NCBI RefSeq assembly: GCF_019038415.1 | Contig: NZ_JAFKRG010000009.1 | Span: forward strand, 248,001 to 312,000 | DNA length: 64,000 nt | From: Synechococcus sp. CCY 9618 | GTDB taxonomy: Bacteria; Cyanobacteriota; Cyanobacteriia; PCC-6307; Cyanobiaceae | Direction of reading: 5' to 3' | Part shown: positions 56,625 to 64,000 of the stretch, one piece after another | How positions within the stretch are numbered: the first letter of the stretch is position 1 | How the letters are laid out: each line of letters opens with the position of its first letter | Notes under the pieces: generated by a model | The model's database searches: none | What the model was told of the DNA's origin: nothing | What the model saw: only the letters and a program-made list of their open reading frames with translations | Translations under genes and position numbers: made by a program

Positions 56625-57186
56625 GACTGGCAGGCGGTGATCGTCTCCATGGGCGTACCGCTGGTGCAGTGCTCCCGCGCCCTCCTGGCCACTGTCGTGG
56701 TCCTGTTCGGCACGACGACCTCGCCCTACCTCGTCTTCTGGCAGACCTCCCAGGAGGTGGAGGAACAGCGCGCGCTCGGCAAGTCAACGGCGCGTCAGCG
56801 CGAGGGCGCCACGAAGCAGGAACGGCGGGTGGCGTGCACCGACATCCTCACCGGGATGTTGTTCTCGAACGCGATGCTGTCCTTCATCATTCTCACCACC
56901 ACCGCCGCCACCCTGCACGCCCACCGCCGCGTCGGCGGCTTCATCGCCACCGGCAGGCTGGGGGGTACCCGTTCTGGCCGGTTCCGCGGCCTGAGCGGTG
57001 GCGGAGGCCCTCCACTGGCTCGGCCGCCTCGATAACCCTCCGCAGTTGTCCAGCTGCTTCTCCGGGGTTGGTTGCCGTGGCGATGCCTGCAGGGCCTGGC
57101 CCTGGATTCGCTCGGTCTCAACGCCGTCAAGAGGCTCTTCGCTTTCCGCCGTGCTCAACGGTGTGCTCGCGGCAGCCCTGGCTGGC
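56625..57186 (+). pseudogene. Frame-broken 3' part of an NRAMP-type metal transporter
   Basis: Translation matches the C-terminal half of NRAMP Mn/Fe transporters across several frames. The first part, in the frame of the dehydratase relic, has LLATVVVLFGTTTSPYLVFWQTSQEVEE, a TDILTGMLFSNAMLSFIILTTTAATLHAH stretch and a loop. Then a frame shift gives AEALHWLGRL, then LALDSLGLNAVKRLF in the first frame again, then SAVLNGVLAAALAG in the second. The N-terminal half is missing. At least three frame changes show decay. It abuts the glycogen-debranching gene. Confidence 0.72.
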
Positions 57187-57189
57187 CAC

Positions 57190-59310
57190 TCACTTCATGA
57201 TCAGTACGTCCACCCCCAGCGTGCGACCGCGGACCAGCACGCCCACATCGTGCTCGCTGCGGTGGAACTGAAGGTTGATCTCCTCCTCCCCCAGGCGCAG
57301 CCCATGGATGTCCAGCAGGTTGAGCCCCTTCGGCAGGCCGGGATTGCGCAGGCGCACCTGCACCCGGCCGCTGCCGTGGTCCCGCTCGATCGACATGCCC
57401 GTGACCGCCTCCAGCAGGCCGAACACGCTGGCGCTGGCCCAGGCCTGGGGGCTGCAGGCCACGGGGTAGTAGGTGGGCCCTTCCTCCTCTCGGCGCGGGA
57501 AACCGCAGAACAGCTCCGGTAACTGGAAGATCGGCACGGCACAGGCGGTTTCGAACAGGCCGGTCAGGATCTGCAGCGCTTCGGAGCGATGGCCATAGCG
57601 GGCCAGACCCATGCCGATCAGGGCATTGTCGTGGGGCCAGACGGAGCCGTTGTGATAGCTCATCGGGTTGTAGCGGCTCTCCCGTTCATCCAGTGTTCGA
57701 ATGCCCCAGCCGTTGAAGCTGGTGGGGGCCATCAGATGCCGGGCGATCGCAGATGCCGCCTGAGCGGTGGCGATGCCGGTCCAGAGGCAGTGTCCGGCAT
57801 TGGATGTCCGCACCTGGCAGGCCCGGCCTTCGCCATCGAGGGCAAGGGCGTAGGAATCGATCGCCGGCGTCCAGAAGGCTTTGTGGAAACGCTTCTGGAG
57901 AGCGGCGGCCTCGTCCAGCAGCGATTCGGCTTCACCATTTCGGCCCAGGTGGTGAAGAATCGAGGCGAGCGATCGGCGCGCGCCATAGGCATAGGCCTGC
58001 ACTTCACAGAGGGCGATCGAGCCCTCGGCCAAGCGGCCATCGGCGTGGTGGATGGAATCGTCGGAATCCTTCCAGCCCTGATTGCGCAGGCCGTTCTCAG
58101 CAACCCGCAGGTACCGGAGAAACCCATCGGCACTGGAGGCTTCTGCCCTGTGGATCCAGGCCATGGCCGCCTGAAGCTCAGGCAGCAGGCTGGCGATGAA
58201 GTCTCGATCATCACTGCGACAGAGATAGTCGCCCGCCAGCATCAGAAACAGTGGCGTGGAGTCGACGGCACCGTAATAACTGGAAAAGGGAACTTCTCCG
58301 AGCGCCGCCATCTCGCCCAGTCTTGATTCGTGCAGGATCTTGCCTGGCTCCTCGTCATGGGCGGGATCATCGACCATGGCCTGGTGGCTGGCCAGGTATC
58401 CCAGTACGCCCCGCGCCAGCCGTGGCTCCACCATCAGCATCTGGCGCGCCGTGATCAGACCGTCGCGGCCGAACGGACAGCTGAACCAGGGAACCCCGGC
58501 GTAGGGGTAGAGCCCATCCTCGACCTGGCTGGCCAGCAGGTGCACGTCCGAGAAGGAGCGCATCAACCAGCTGTTGAAGGCTGGGTTGTCGCTGACCACT
58601 GAAGCGGCGCTGCGCCGGGCGTCCCGGAACCGCTGGACCGTGGCGGCCATGGCAGCGGTGTAGTGCTCCTCCGCGCCCAGTGGCATGGAGACGGGGTGGA
58701 AGTCCAGCACCAGGAAGAGCCGTCGGGTCTGCCTGGGCTCCAGGGACATGATCAGCCCGATCTGTCCCTCACTCACGTACTGAACCGGATCGCTCAGGCG
58801 CAGGACCGTCACCCGGTCTTCCCCATCCAGCCCCCTGTAGACGAGCTCCAGGGTGCCGTCAATGCCTCGACGTACGCACTGGCCGCGCTCTGACCTGCGG
58901 TATCCCCTGACCTCAAAGATGTCGCGGAAGTCCGCATCCAGGCGCAGCGTCAGCGGCATCTGGACCGGCCGGTCCTCGTAGCTGGTGAAGCAGAACTGCT
59001 GCAGGCAGGCCGTGGCGGTCAGCACGGTGCTGCGCTCCAGATGGATCGTCATGGCCGCCGATCCACCGACAGCACCGCCATCGTCGTTGCTGAGATGGCT
59101 CACGAGCACTCCCACCGCCCCACGCTCGGTGGCGCTCAGCACCAGTGGCGGTCGCTCCCACAGCAGCGCCTGCAGACGGCTGACGTGACGGGTGCCGCGG
59201 TGGAAGATGCCGGCATCCTGCTGGCGGTCCGGGCAGATCTCGCCACGGGAATCCAGGATGGCGAAGGTTTCCTCGTTCTTGAGTACGAAGGAAGGCAAAG
59301 AATCAGGCAT
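57190..59310 (-). CDS. Glycogen-debranching / amylo-alpha-1,6-glucosidase-type enzyme
   Basis: 706 residues. The N-terminal beta domain (FAILDSRGEICPDRQQDAGIFHRGTRHVSRL) is that of bacterial glycogen-debranching enzymes of the GDE_N type. An (alpha/alpha)6-like toroid follows, with VPWFSCPFGRDGLITARQML (the GRDxL motif), ENGLRNQGWKDSDDSI and SYHNGSVWPHDNALIGMGLARYG. These belong to the amylo-alpha-1,6-glucosidase group, whose carboxylates act on branched glucans or sucrose-like substrates; which substrate applies here is unknown. The start overlaps the GT4 stop by eight bases on the same strand, so the pair is an operon. Confidence 0.88.
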   Translation of the reverse strand: MPDSLPSFVLKNEETFAILDSRGEICPDRQQDAGIFHRGTRHVSRLQALLWERPPLVLSATERGAVGVLVSHLSNDDGGAVGGSAAMTIHLERSTVLTATACLQQFCFTSYEDRPVQMPLTLRLDADFRDIFEVRGYRRSERGQCVRRGIDGTLELVYRGLDGEDRVTVLRLSDPVQYVSEGQIGLIMSLEPRQTRRLFLVLDFHPVSMPLGAEEHYTAAMAATVQRFRDARRSAASVVSDNPAFNSWLMRSFSDVHLLASQVEDGLYPYAGVPWFSCPFGRDGLITARQMLMVEPRLARGVLGYLASHQAMVDDPAHDEEPGKILHESRLGEMAALGEVPFSSYYGAVDSTPLFLMLAGDYLCRSDDRDFIASLLPELQAAMAWIHRAEASSADGFLRYLRVAENGLRNQGWKDSDDSIHHADGRLAEGSIALCEVQAYAYGARRSLASILHHLGRNGEAESLLDEAAALQKRFHKAFWTPAIDSYALALDGEGRACQVRTSNAGHCLWTGIATAQAASAIARHLMAPTSFNGWGIRTLDERESRYNPMSYHNGSVWPHDNALIGMGLARYGHRSEALQILTGLFETACAVPIFQLPELFCGFPRREEEGPTYYPVACSPQAWASASVFGLLEAVTGMSIERDHGSGRVQVRLRNPGLPKGLNLLDIHGLRLGEEEINLQFHRSEHDVGVLVRGRTLGVDVLIMK

Positions 59311-60373
59311 ACACCGGAGACCGGTGGGCGGGGCTTTGGCAGCGACGGGCCTGGATCAGATGCCGGTAGAGCTGTTCATAGTCCTCGGCTTGGCGACTGA
59401 CTGAGAAGCACACCTCGAAGTGGCTGCGGACCCGCGATCGCTCCAGCTGCTCCAGTCGGTGCACCGCGGCGGTTGCCTCTTCGATCGACGTCACCAGGAA
59501 GCCGTTGACCCCCTCCCGGATGACCTCAGGGGTCGAACCATTGCGCCACGCGATCACCGGGGTGCCGCAGGCATTGGCCTCAATCATCACCAGTCCGAAG
59601 GGTTCCGGCCAGTCGATCGGGAACAACAGGGCGAGTGCATGTCCCAGCAGATCCTGTTTGCCAACGTCATCCACTTCACCGACGAATTCAACCAAGGGAT
59701 TGTTCAGAAGAAGCGGTTCGATCTGGTCGTGAAAATAGGGGACATCGACATGATCGATCTTGGCAGCCACCTTCAGCGGCAGTCCCACGGCCGAGGCGAT
59801 CGCGATGGCACGATCCAGCCGTTTCTCCGGGGAGATGCGGCCGACGAAGGCCAGGTAAGGACTGGGGTTTGGCTGATAGCGATAGAGATCACTGGGCAGC
59901 CCATGGTAAACGGTTCCCAGCCAGTTGGCCCCTGGCACGGGTAGGCGCTGGCTTTCGGAGATCGATACCAGAGGTACCTGGCGGAAGTGGGCGTAGAGCA
60001 TTCTTTGCTCGGGCTCATGGAGGGGGCCGTGCACGGTGCTCAGATGGGGCACTCCGAGCAGGCTTGACAGCGGAAAATGGAAGTGGCCGTTGTGGAAATG
60101 GAGGATGTCGAAGTCATCGTGTTGTGCCACGACATGATCCAGCTGGATCACGTTGTGGACGGTGGAATCAACCACCTGGCCGCTTCTGCGCAAGGCCTCC
60201 GGTACGCACGGGCAGAGGTGGGCACTGGTCAGAGAGTCACCACTTGCAAAGAGAACAACCTCATGGCCGCGCCGAACCAGCTCTTCGGTGAGATAGTGAA
60301 CAACCCTTTCAGTTCCTCCATAGCCGATCGGCGGAACCCTCTCGTGGAGTGTTGAAATCTGCGCGATTCTCAT
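59303..60373 (-). CDS. GT4-family glycosyltransferase
   Basis: 356 residues. The GT-B pattern is clear. The N-terminal lobe has MRIAQISTLHERVPPIGYGGTERVV and a HEVVLFASGDS strand; the C-terminal lobe has VGRISPEKRLDRAI, the EPFGLVMIEANACGTPVIA motif (the E-x7-E element with Glu residues around 264-272) and a GVNGFLV end. GT4 enzymes transfer sugar from a nucleotide sugar with retention. The acceptor is unknown. Its position just before a debranching enzyme suggests a glycan metabolism operon. Good start: ATG at 60373. Confidence 0.9.
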   Translation of the reverse strand: MRIAQISTLHERVPPIGYGGTERVVHYLTEELVRRGHEVVLFASGDSLTSAHLCPCVPEALRRSGQVVDSTVHNVIQLDHVVAQHDDFDILHFHNGHFHFPLSSLLGVPHLSTVHGPLHEPEQRMLYAHFRQVPLVSISESQRLPVPGANWLGTVYHGLPSDLYRYQPNPSPYLAFVGRISPEKRLDRAIAIASAVGLPLKVAAKIDHVDVPYFHDQIEPLLLNNPLVEFVGEVDDVGKQDLLGHALALLFPIDWPEPFGLVMIEANACGTPVIAWRNGSTPEVIREGVNGFLVTSIEEATAAVHRLEQLERSRVRSHFEVCFSVSRQAEDYEQLYRHLIQARRCQSPAHRSPVYA

Positions 60374-61177
60374 GCCTTCACCTTCTGGACTCCTCTACTT
60401 CTGCTCTTTACAAGGTATCCAGAAATCGGTGGATGGTTGGCGATGGTGCAGATCTGCTGCGGCCGGCGAGGGGTGCTGAGGCAATCCGGCGAGATCTGGA
60501 TGGGGATGCACCTTCTCGGGCGGGGAGTATCGGGATCAATCGCTTAGGTAGCTCCCCCCCGCAAGTGCCTGAGGGGGCGTGGTGCGGAAGCAACGCCAAG
60601 CCTGGACAGCGGCTGAGCTGATTCAGCAAAAACGCTCCATGCCACGCCAGCCAATCCAGCCCATCATGAATTTTCCTCTCACACCGATCTGCCTTGGGCT
60701 CTCCAAATGACATCCACCCCAGCTCCCAATCCTTGCAGAGCAAAAAATCTGGGACGCATCGCCTCAATTCCTGTGCGTTCTGTCCTGAGACCTTGCACAA
60801 CAAACCCATGAGAATTGACATGAAGGCTCTACGTGTCGCACTCGTTTCGGTGGCAACTTCGCTGCAGGTCTTGGGTCGAGGCGTTGAAGCCCTCCCACGG
60901 CAGTCAACCCCCTGAGCGGCTGATGATTCCTGGTGAGGCCTGTCAGCAGCCGGCCTGCCCGGGGTTTCGGAACGTGCATCGCAGCTCAGCGCTCGTTTCT
61001 GCGTTCCCAGTGGCGGTGAGTGCAGCACCTCGTGGCCCTCACCCATCTTCAGCGGCATTCCGATCGGTGGGCCTCTCCCTTGGGTGTCGCTGGGCCCGCT
61101 GCCGTGTTCCAGCTTCGCAGCACCTCCGTCGTCGACCGGTAGCAGAGGTCGGCGACTGGTTGGCGCCGTCCGCTTGA
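60374..61177. other. 804-bp stretch without a supportable gene
   Basis: Base composition here (about 60380-60880) is visibly less GC-rich than the neighbours. Six-frame reading gives only short or low-complexity frames. A minus-strand frame at 60408-61058 is rich in Cys and Arg with no recognisable domain. A plus-strand peptide at 60811-60915 (34 residues) looks like a signal peptide (MKALRVALVSVATSLQVLG) but stops at once. It could hold a decayed gene or element, but no inverted repeats or transposase motifs are recognised. Confidence 0.5.
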
Positions 61178-63148
61178 GTGCCCATGGCCTCCTTCACCGA
61201 TGATGGCGTTCTGCTCGCGCTCCCACCGGCGCCACCGGGAGACTCCTTCGAGATGGCGCGTCCCCGAACGCTTTCCCTGCTCACCGGTGCCCTGCTGCTC
61301 TGGGTCGGCGTCACCGCCGGCTGGCCGGGTCCGCGCTGGCGGGTGGCCGAGCGGGGCCTGGAGGACCAGTTGGTGCGGCTGCGGGGGGCCCGCCTGCCGC
61401 CGGCCGGGCTGGTGCTGGTGACGGTGGACGATGCCACGCTCCAGCAGGGGAACTGGTTCGAGGGCAGCCGTCGGATCCCTGCCTGGGCCCAGGGGATGGG
61501 CAGCCTGCCCTGGCCCCGGGCCACCTATGGCCAGGTGGCGGAGGCAGTCCTCCAGGCCGGCGCCGCCGCCGTGGCCATCAACGTGGTGTTCGAGGGGCCC
61601 AGCGGCAAGGGACCGGCGGATGACGCCGCCTTCGCCACCGTTCTGCAGAGTCACCCGGGCCGCATCGCCCTGGCGGCGGAGATGCTCGAATCCAACGACA
61701 CCCAGGGGGCCGGGGCCCTCACCCTGGTACGCCCCGAGGCGTTCATGACCGCCCTGGGCGGGGCCGGTCCCCTGGGCCTCACCAACATCCTGGCCGGCAC
61801 CCCCGGCCAGCCCCTGCGTCACCCGGAGGCCTATGCCCGCGGCGTCCTGCCGGCCCAGGGGGCCCTCGGCCAGAGCGCCCTCTCCTCCACCCTGCTGCGC
61901 CTCGGTGGTCGCCGCAGCCGCCAGCACGACCCCGGCAGCGCTCTCAATCCCTATGGCCCCGAGGGAACTCTGCAGCGACTGCCTGCCTGGGAGGTGCTTG
62001 ACCCCGAGCGCTGGGCCCGCCATCCCCTGAGGCCCGCGCTGGCCGGGGCTGTGGTGCTGGTGGGTCCGGTGGTGGCCGAGGGCACCGACGGCTACCCCAC
62101 CCCGTTCGGCGCCCTGTCGGGGCTGGAGGTGCTGGGCACCGCCACCGCCAACTCCCTGGTGGGCGATGGGTTGCAGCCCTGGCCCCAGGAGGGCGTGTCC
62201 CGGGCCCTGCTGGCCCTGACGCCGCTGCTGCTGGTGCTGGCGGGGGCCCGGCTGCGCCCGGCCCTGCGCTGGCGGCTGGGGCTGGTGGTGCTGGCCCTGG
62301 CCCTCCAGTTCGGGGCGGGGATGGTGGCGCTCCAGGCCGCCCACCGCTGGCTGCCCCTGCTCACCCCCCTCACGGGGCTGGTGCTGCTCGGTCTGCTCTA
62401 CGGCGGCGATGCCTACGTGCGCGAGGGCCAGGAACGGCGCCGGCTGCGGCGCACCTTCGAGCGCTACGTGGCCCCTGGCGTGGTGGCGGAGATCCTTTCC
62501 GACCCGGAATCGGCCCAGGGGATCCTGCGGGGACGGCTGCTGGAGGTGACCGTGCTGATGACCGACCTCAAGGGCTTCACCACCCTCACCCAGCAACGCA
62601 GCGCGTCCGGGGAGAGCGAGCTGCACGTGCACCAGCTCAACGAGTACCTGGGGGCCATGGTGGAGGTGGTGACGGCCCATGGCGGCACCATCGACAAGTT
62701 CATCGGCGACGCCGTGATGGCCGTGTTCGGTTCGCCCGTGAGCCGCGGCGTGGCGGCGGAGGCCGGCCAGGCGGTGCGCTGCGCCATGGCCATGCGGGCG
62801 GCCCTGGCGGATCTCAACGCCGACTGGGCCCGGCGCGGCATCGCCACCCTCGACAACGGCGTGGGCCTGGCCAGCGGCCAGGTGATGGTGGGCCAGATCG
62901 GCAGCCCCAGGCGCATGGAGTTCACCGTGATCGGTGACACGGTGAACCTGGCCGCCCGCCTGGAGTCGGTGACCCGCCAGGTGGAGGCGGCGGTGCTGTT
63001 TGATCACGCCACCGCCGCTCTGCTGAGGGACGACCCGGGGCTTGTGGTCTCCTCCCTGGGTCCCCAGGCGGTCAAGAGCCTGGGGGAGGTGGAGGTGTTT
63101 ACGGCCGAGGCTGGGGGCCAGACGGCCCCGGTTCAGGCTTCCAGGTAG
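61178..63148 (+). CDS. CHASE2-domain class III nucleotide cyclase, second copy
   Basis: 656 residues as called from GTG at 61178. ATG at 61184 and ATG at 61253 (the latter with a GGGAG ribosome site about ten bases before) are alternatives. A membrane segment and a periplasmic CHASE2 domain (about 65-340; LVLVTVDDATLQQGNWF, AAVAINVVFEGP) are followed by three membrane segments (about 345-420) and the cyclase domain (about 455-640). Catalytic residues: Asp in LMTDLKGF, Lys and Asp in DKFIGDAV, VIGDTVN, plus the Asn-Arg pair in VNLAARLE. This is adenylate-cyclase-like, as in the first copy. It converges on speA with a 16-base overlap. Confidence 0.92.
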   Translation: MPMASFTDDGVLLALPPAPPGDSFEMARPRTLSLLTGALLLWVGVTAGWPGPRWRVAERGLEDQLVRLRGARLPPAGLVLVTVDDATLQQGNWFEGSRRIPAWAQGMGSLPWPRATYGQVAEAVLQAGAAAVAINVVFEGPSGKGPADDAAFATVLQSHPGRIALAAEMLESNDTQGAGALTLVRPEAFMTALGGAGPLGLTNILAGTPGQPLRHPEAYARGVLPAQGALGQSALSSTLLRLGGRRSRQHDPGSALNPYGPEGTLQRLPAWEVLDPERWARHPLRPALAGAVVLVGPVVAEGTDGYPTPFGALSGLEVLGTATANSLVGDGLQPWPQEGVSRALLALTPLLLVLAGARLRPALRWRLGLVVLALALQFGAGMVALQAAHRWLPLLTPLTGLVLLGLLYGGDAYVREGQERRRLRRTFERYVAPGVVAEILSDPESAQGILRGRLLEVTVLMTDLKGFTTLTQQRSASGESELHVHQLNEYLGAMVEVVTAHGGTIDKFIGDAVMAVFGSPVSRGVAAEAGQAVRCAMAMRAALADLNADWARRGIATLDNGVGLASGQVMVGQIGSPRRMEFTVIGDTVNLAARLESVTRQVEAAVLFDHATAALLRDDPGLVVSSLGPQAVKSLGEVEVFTAEAGGQTAPVQASR

Positions 63149-64000
63149 GTGGTCTGCTCCAGGCTGGCCCGCAGGTGGGCCATCAGGCGGCGGGCATCGC
63201 TGATGGCCAGGTCGCCCCGGCCGATGGCCTGCTCGCTGGCCTGGCGCAGCCGTTCCAGCAACAGGTCAGGGTCGTGCTCCATGGCTTCGAGCACCTCGGC
63301 GTTGGTGTTGCCTTTCACCACGTGGTCGATGCGGTAGCCGCCGCCGGCGGCGAGGCGGATGTGCACCGCGTTGGTGCTGCCGAACAGGTTGTGCAGGTTG
63401 CCCATCACCTCCTGGTAGGCGCCGCCCAGGAACAGGCCGATCCAGTAGGGCTCGCCGGGCCGCAGGCCGTGGAGCTCCAGCAGGGGCTTCACCTGGCCGC
63501 GATCGATGAAGCGGGCGATCTTGCCGTCCGAATCGCAGGTGAGGTCGGCGAAGCTGCCCAGCCGGGTGGGGCGTTCGTCGAGCCGGTGGATCGGCAGCAC
63601 CGGGAACAGCTGGTCGATCGCCCAGGTGTCCGGGGCGGAACGGAACACCGACAGGTTGGCGTAGTAGGTGCCGGCCAGGGCCGCCGCCAGGGCCTGGAGT
63701 TCCTGGGGGATAACGGTGCCGGGCGGGAGCTGGTCGAGCTGGCGGGCGATCGCCTGGCAGCTGGCCCATGTGAGCCGCTCGGCCGTGGCCCGCTCCGGCA
63801 GGCTCAGGTAGCCCAGCCGGAAGGCGTTGAGGGCGTCCTCCTTGAACTTGAGGGCGTCGTTCCAGGCCTCCTGCAGCCGCTCCACCACCCCCCGCATGTC
63901 CGGTTCATCCCCATCGCTGAGTGTGGCCGCGGCGACCGCCTCGACGGCGGCATGGGTGTCCCGCAGGTTGCGCAGGATCAGCGCCTCGCCATCCGCCGCC
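63133..64000 (-). CDS. speA: Biosynthetic arginine decarboxylase (3' part; 5' end beyond window)
   Basis: About 288 codons of the C-terminal part are visible. They match SpeA: LTWASCQAIARQLDQL, TYYANLSVFRSAPDTWAIDQLFPVLPIHRLDERPTRLGSFADLTCDSDGKIARFID, GEPYWIGLFLGGAYQEVMGNLHNLFGSTN and IDHVVKGNTNAEVLEAME. The Cys in DLTCDSDGKI contributes to the active site of the fold III PLP family. It makes agmatine from arginine for polyamines. The frame is open at the window edge. The convergent cyclase overlaps its end by 16 bases. Confidence 0.95.
   Translation of the reverse strand, partial: AADGEALILRNLRDTHAAVEAVAAATLSDGDEPDMRGVVERLQEAWNDALKFKEDALNAFRLGYLSLPERATAERLTWASCQAIARQLDQLPPGTVIPQELQALAAALAGTYYANLSVFRSAPDTWAIDQLFPVLPIHRLDERPTRLGSFADLTCDSDGKIARFIDRGQVKPLLELHGLRPGEPYWIGLFLGGAYQEVMGNLHNLFGSTNAVHIRLAAGGGYRIDHVVKGNTNAEVLEAMEHDPDLLLERLRQASEQAIGRGDLAISDARRLMAHLRASLEQTTYLEA

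Noticed and set aside
60408-61058. 216-codon minus-strand frame in the gene-free gap
   Set aside because: No domain, odd composition with many Cys and Arg, and no ribosome site; kept only as a note on the gap.

Overview
The window comes from the chromosome of a high-GC unicellular cyanobacterium, most likely of the Cyanobium / Synechococcus lineage (inference). The support is an adjacent flv1-flv3 pair of flavodiiron proteins (the oxygen-photoreducing type of oxygenic phototrophs), a Ycf21/Sll1797-type chorismate lyase, several acyl-lipid desaturases, a MEKHLA-domain protein, DUF928 and CHASE2-cyclase proteins, and a visibly GC-rich sequence with heavy third-position G/C. No rRNA, tRNA, CRISPR array, intact insertion sequence or prophage was recognised.

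Layout. 1-4676: a minus-strand exopolysaccharide cluster (cellulose-synthase-like glycosyltransferase with PilZ domain, HlyD-like adaptor, GH10 glycosidase). 4761-16265: mostly housekeeping genes on the minus strand (ligA, chorismate lyase, mnmG, dnaB, rplI), plus a plus-strand group with a SprT-like protease and small or hypothetical proteins, and a sterol-desaturase-family enzyme. 16308-19214: two delta-9-type fatty-acid desaturases flanking an unknown gene. 19442-24252: a PLP lyase, gcvH and gcvP. 24588-31004: flv1-flv3, a PilZ-like protein, Hsp20, a MEKHLA protein and a SWIM zinc-finger protein. 31109-37747: a front-end-type desaturase, a SNF2 helicase with a small membrane partner, and a GAF/HD-GYP protein. 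37843-44241: a glutaminase-STAS-cyclic-nucleotide-binding fusion, an MscS channel and alaS.

44225-56205 is the most unusual stretch. A two-partner-secretion transporter (TpsB) stands back to back with a TpsA exoprotein that carries a C-terminal CHAT (caspase-like) protease domain. They are followed by DUF3307, DUF928, a CHASE2 class III nucleotide cyclase translationally coupled to an MscS-type channel with a cyclic-nucleotide-binding domain, a SIMPL protein and a FecR-like periplasmic protein. I read this as a candidate envelope system joining a secreted protease to cyclic-nucleotide signalling; the linkage is inferred from position.

56206-57189 holds gene relics: a pterin-carbinolamine dehydratase with an in-frame TAG and a frame-broken 3' part of an NRAMP metal transporter. 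57190-60373: a glycogen-debranching-type enzyme overlapping a GT4 glycosyltransferase. 60374-61177 has no supportable gene. 61178-64000: a second CHASE2 cyclase and the 3' part of speA, cut by the window edge.

Two second-messenger themes recur. The cyclic-di-GMP side has the PilZ domain of the cellulose-synthase-like enzyme, a stand-alone PilZ-like protein and the HD-GYP phosphodiesterase. The cyclic-nucleotide side has two CHASE2 cyclases and two proteins with cyclic-nucleotide-binding domains, each of which is, or sits next to, an MscS channel.
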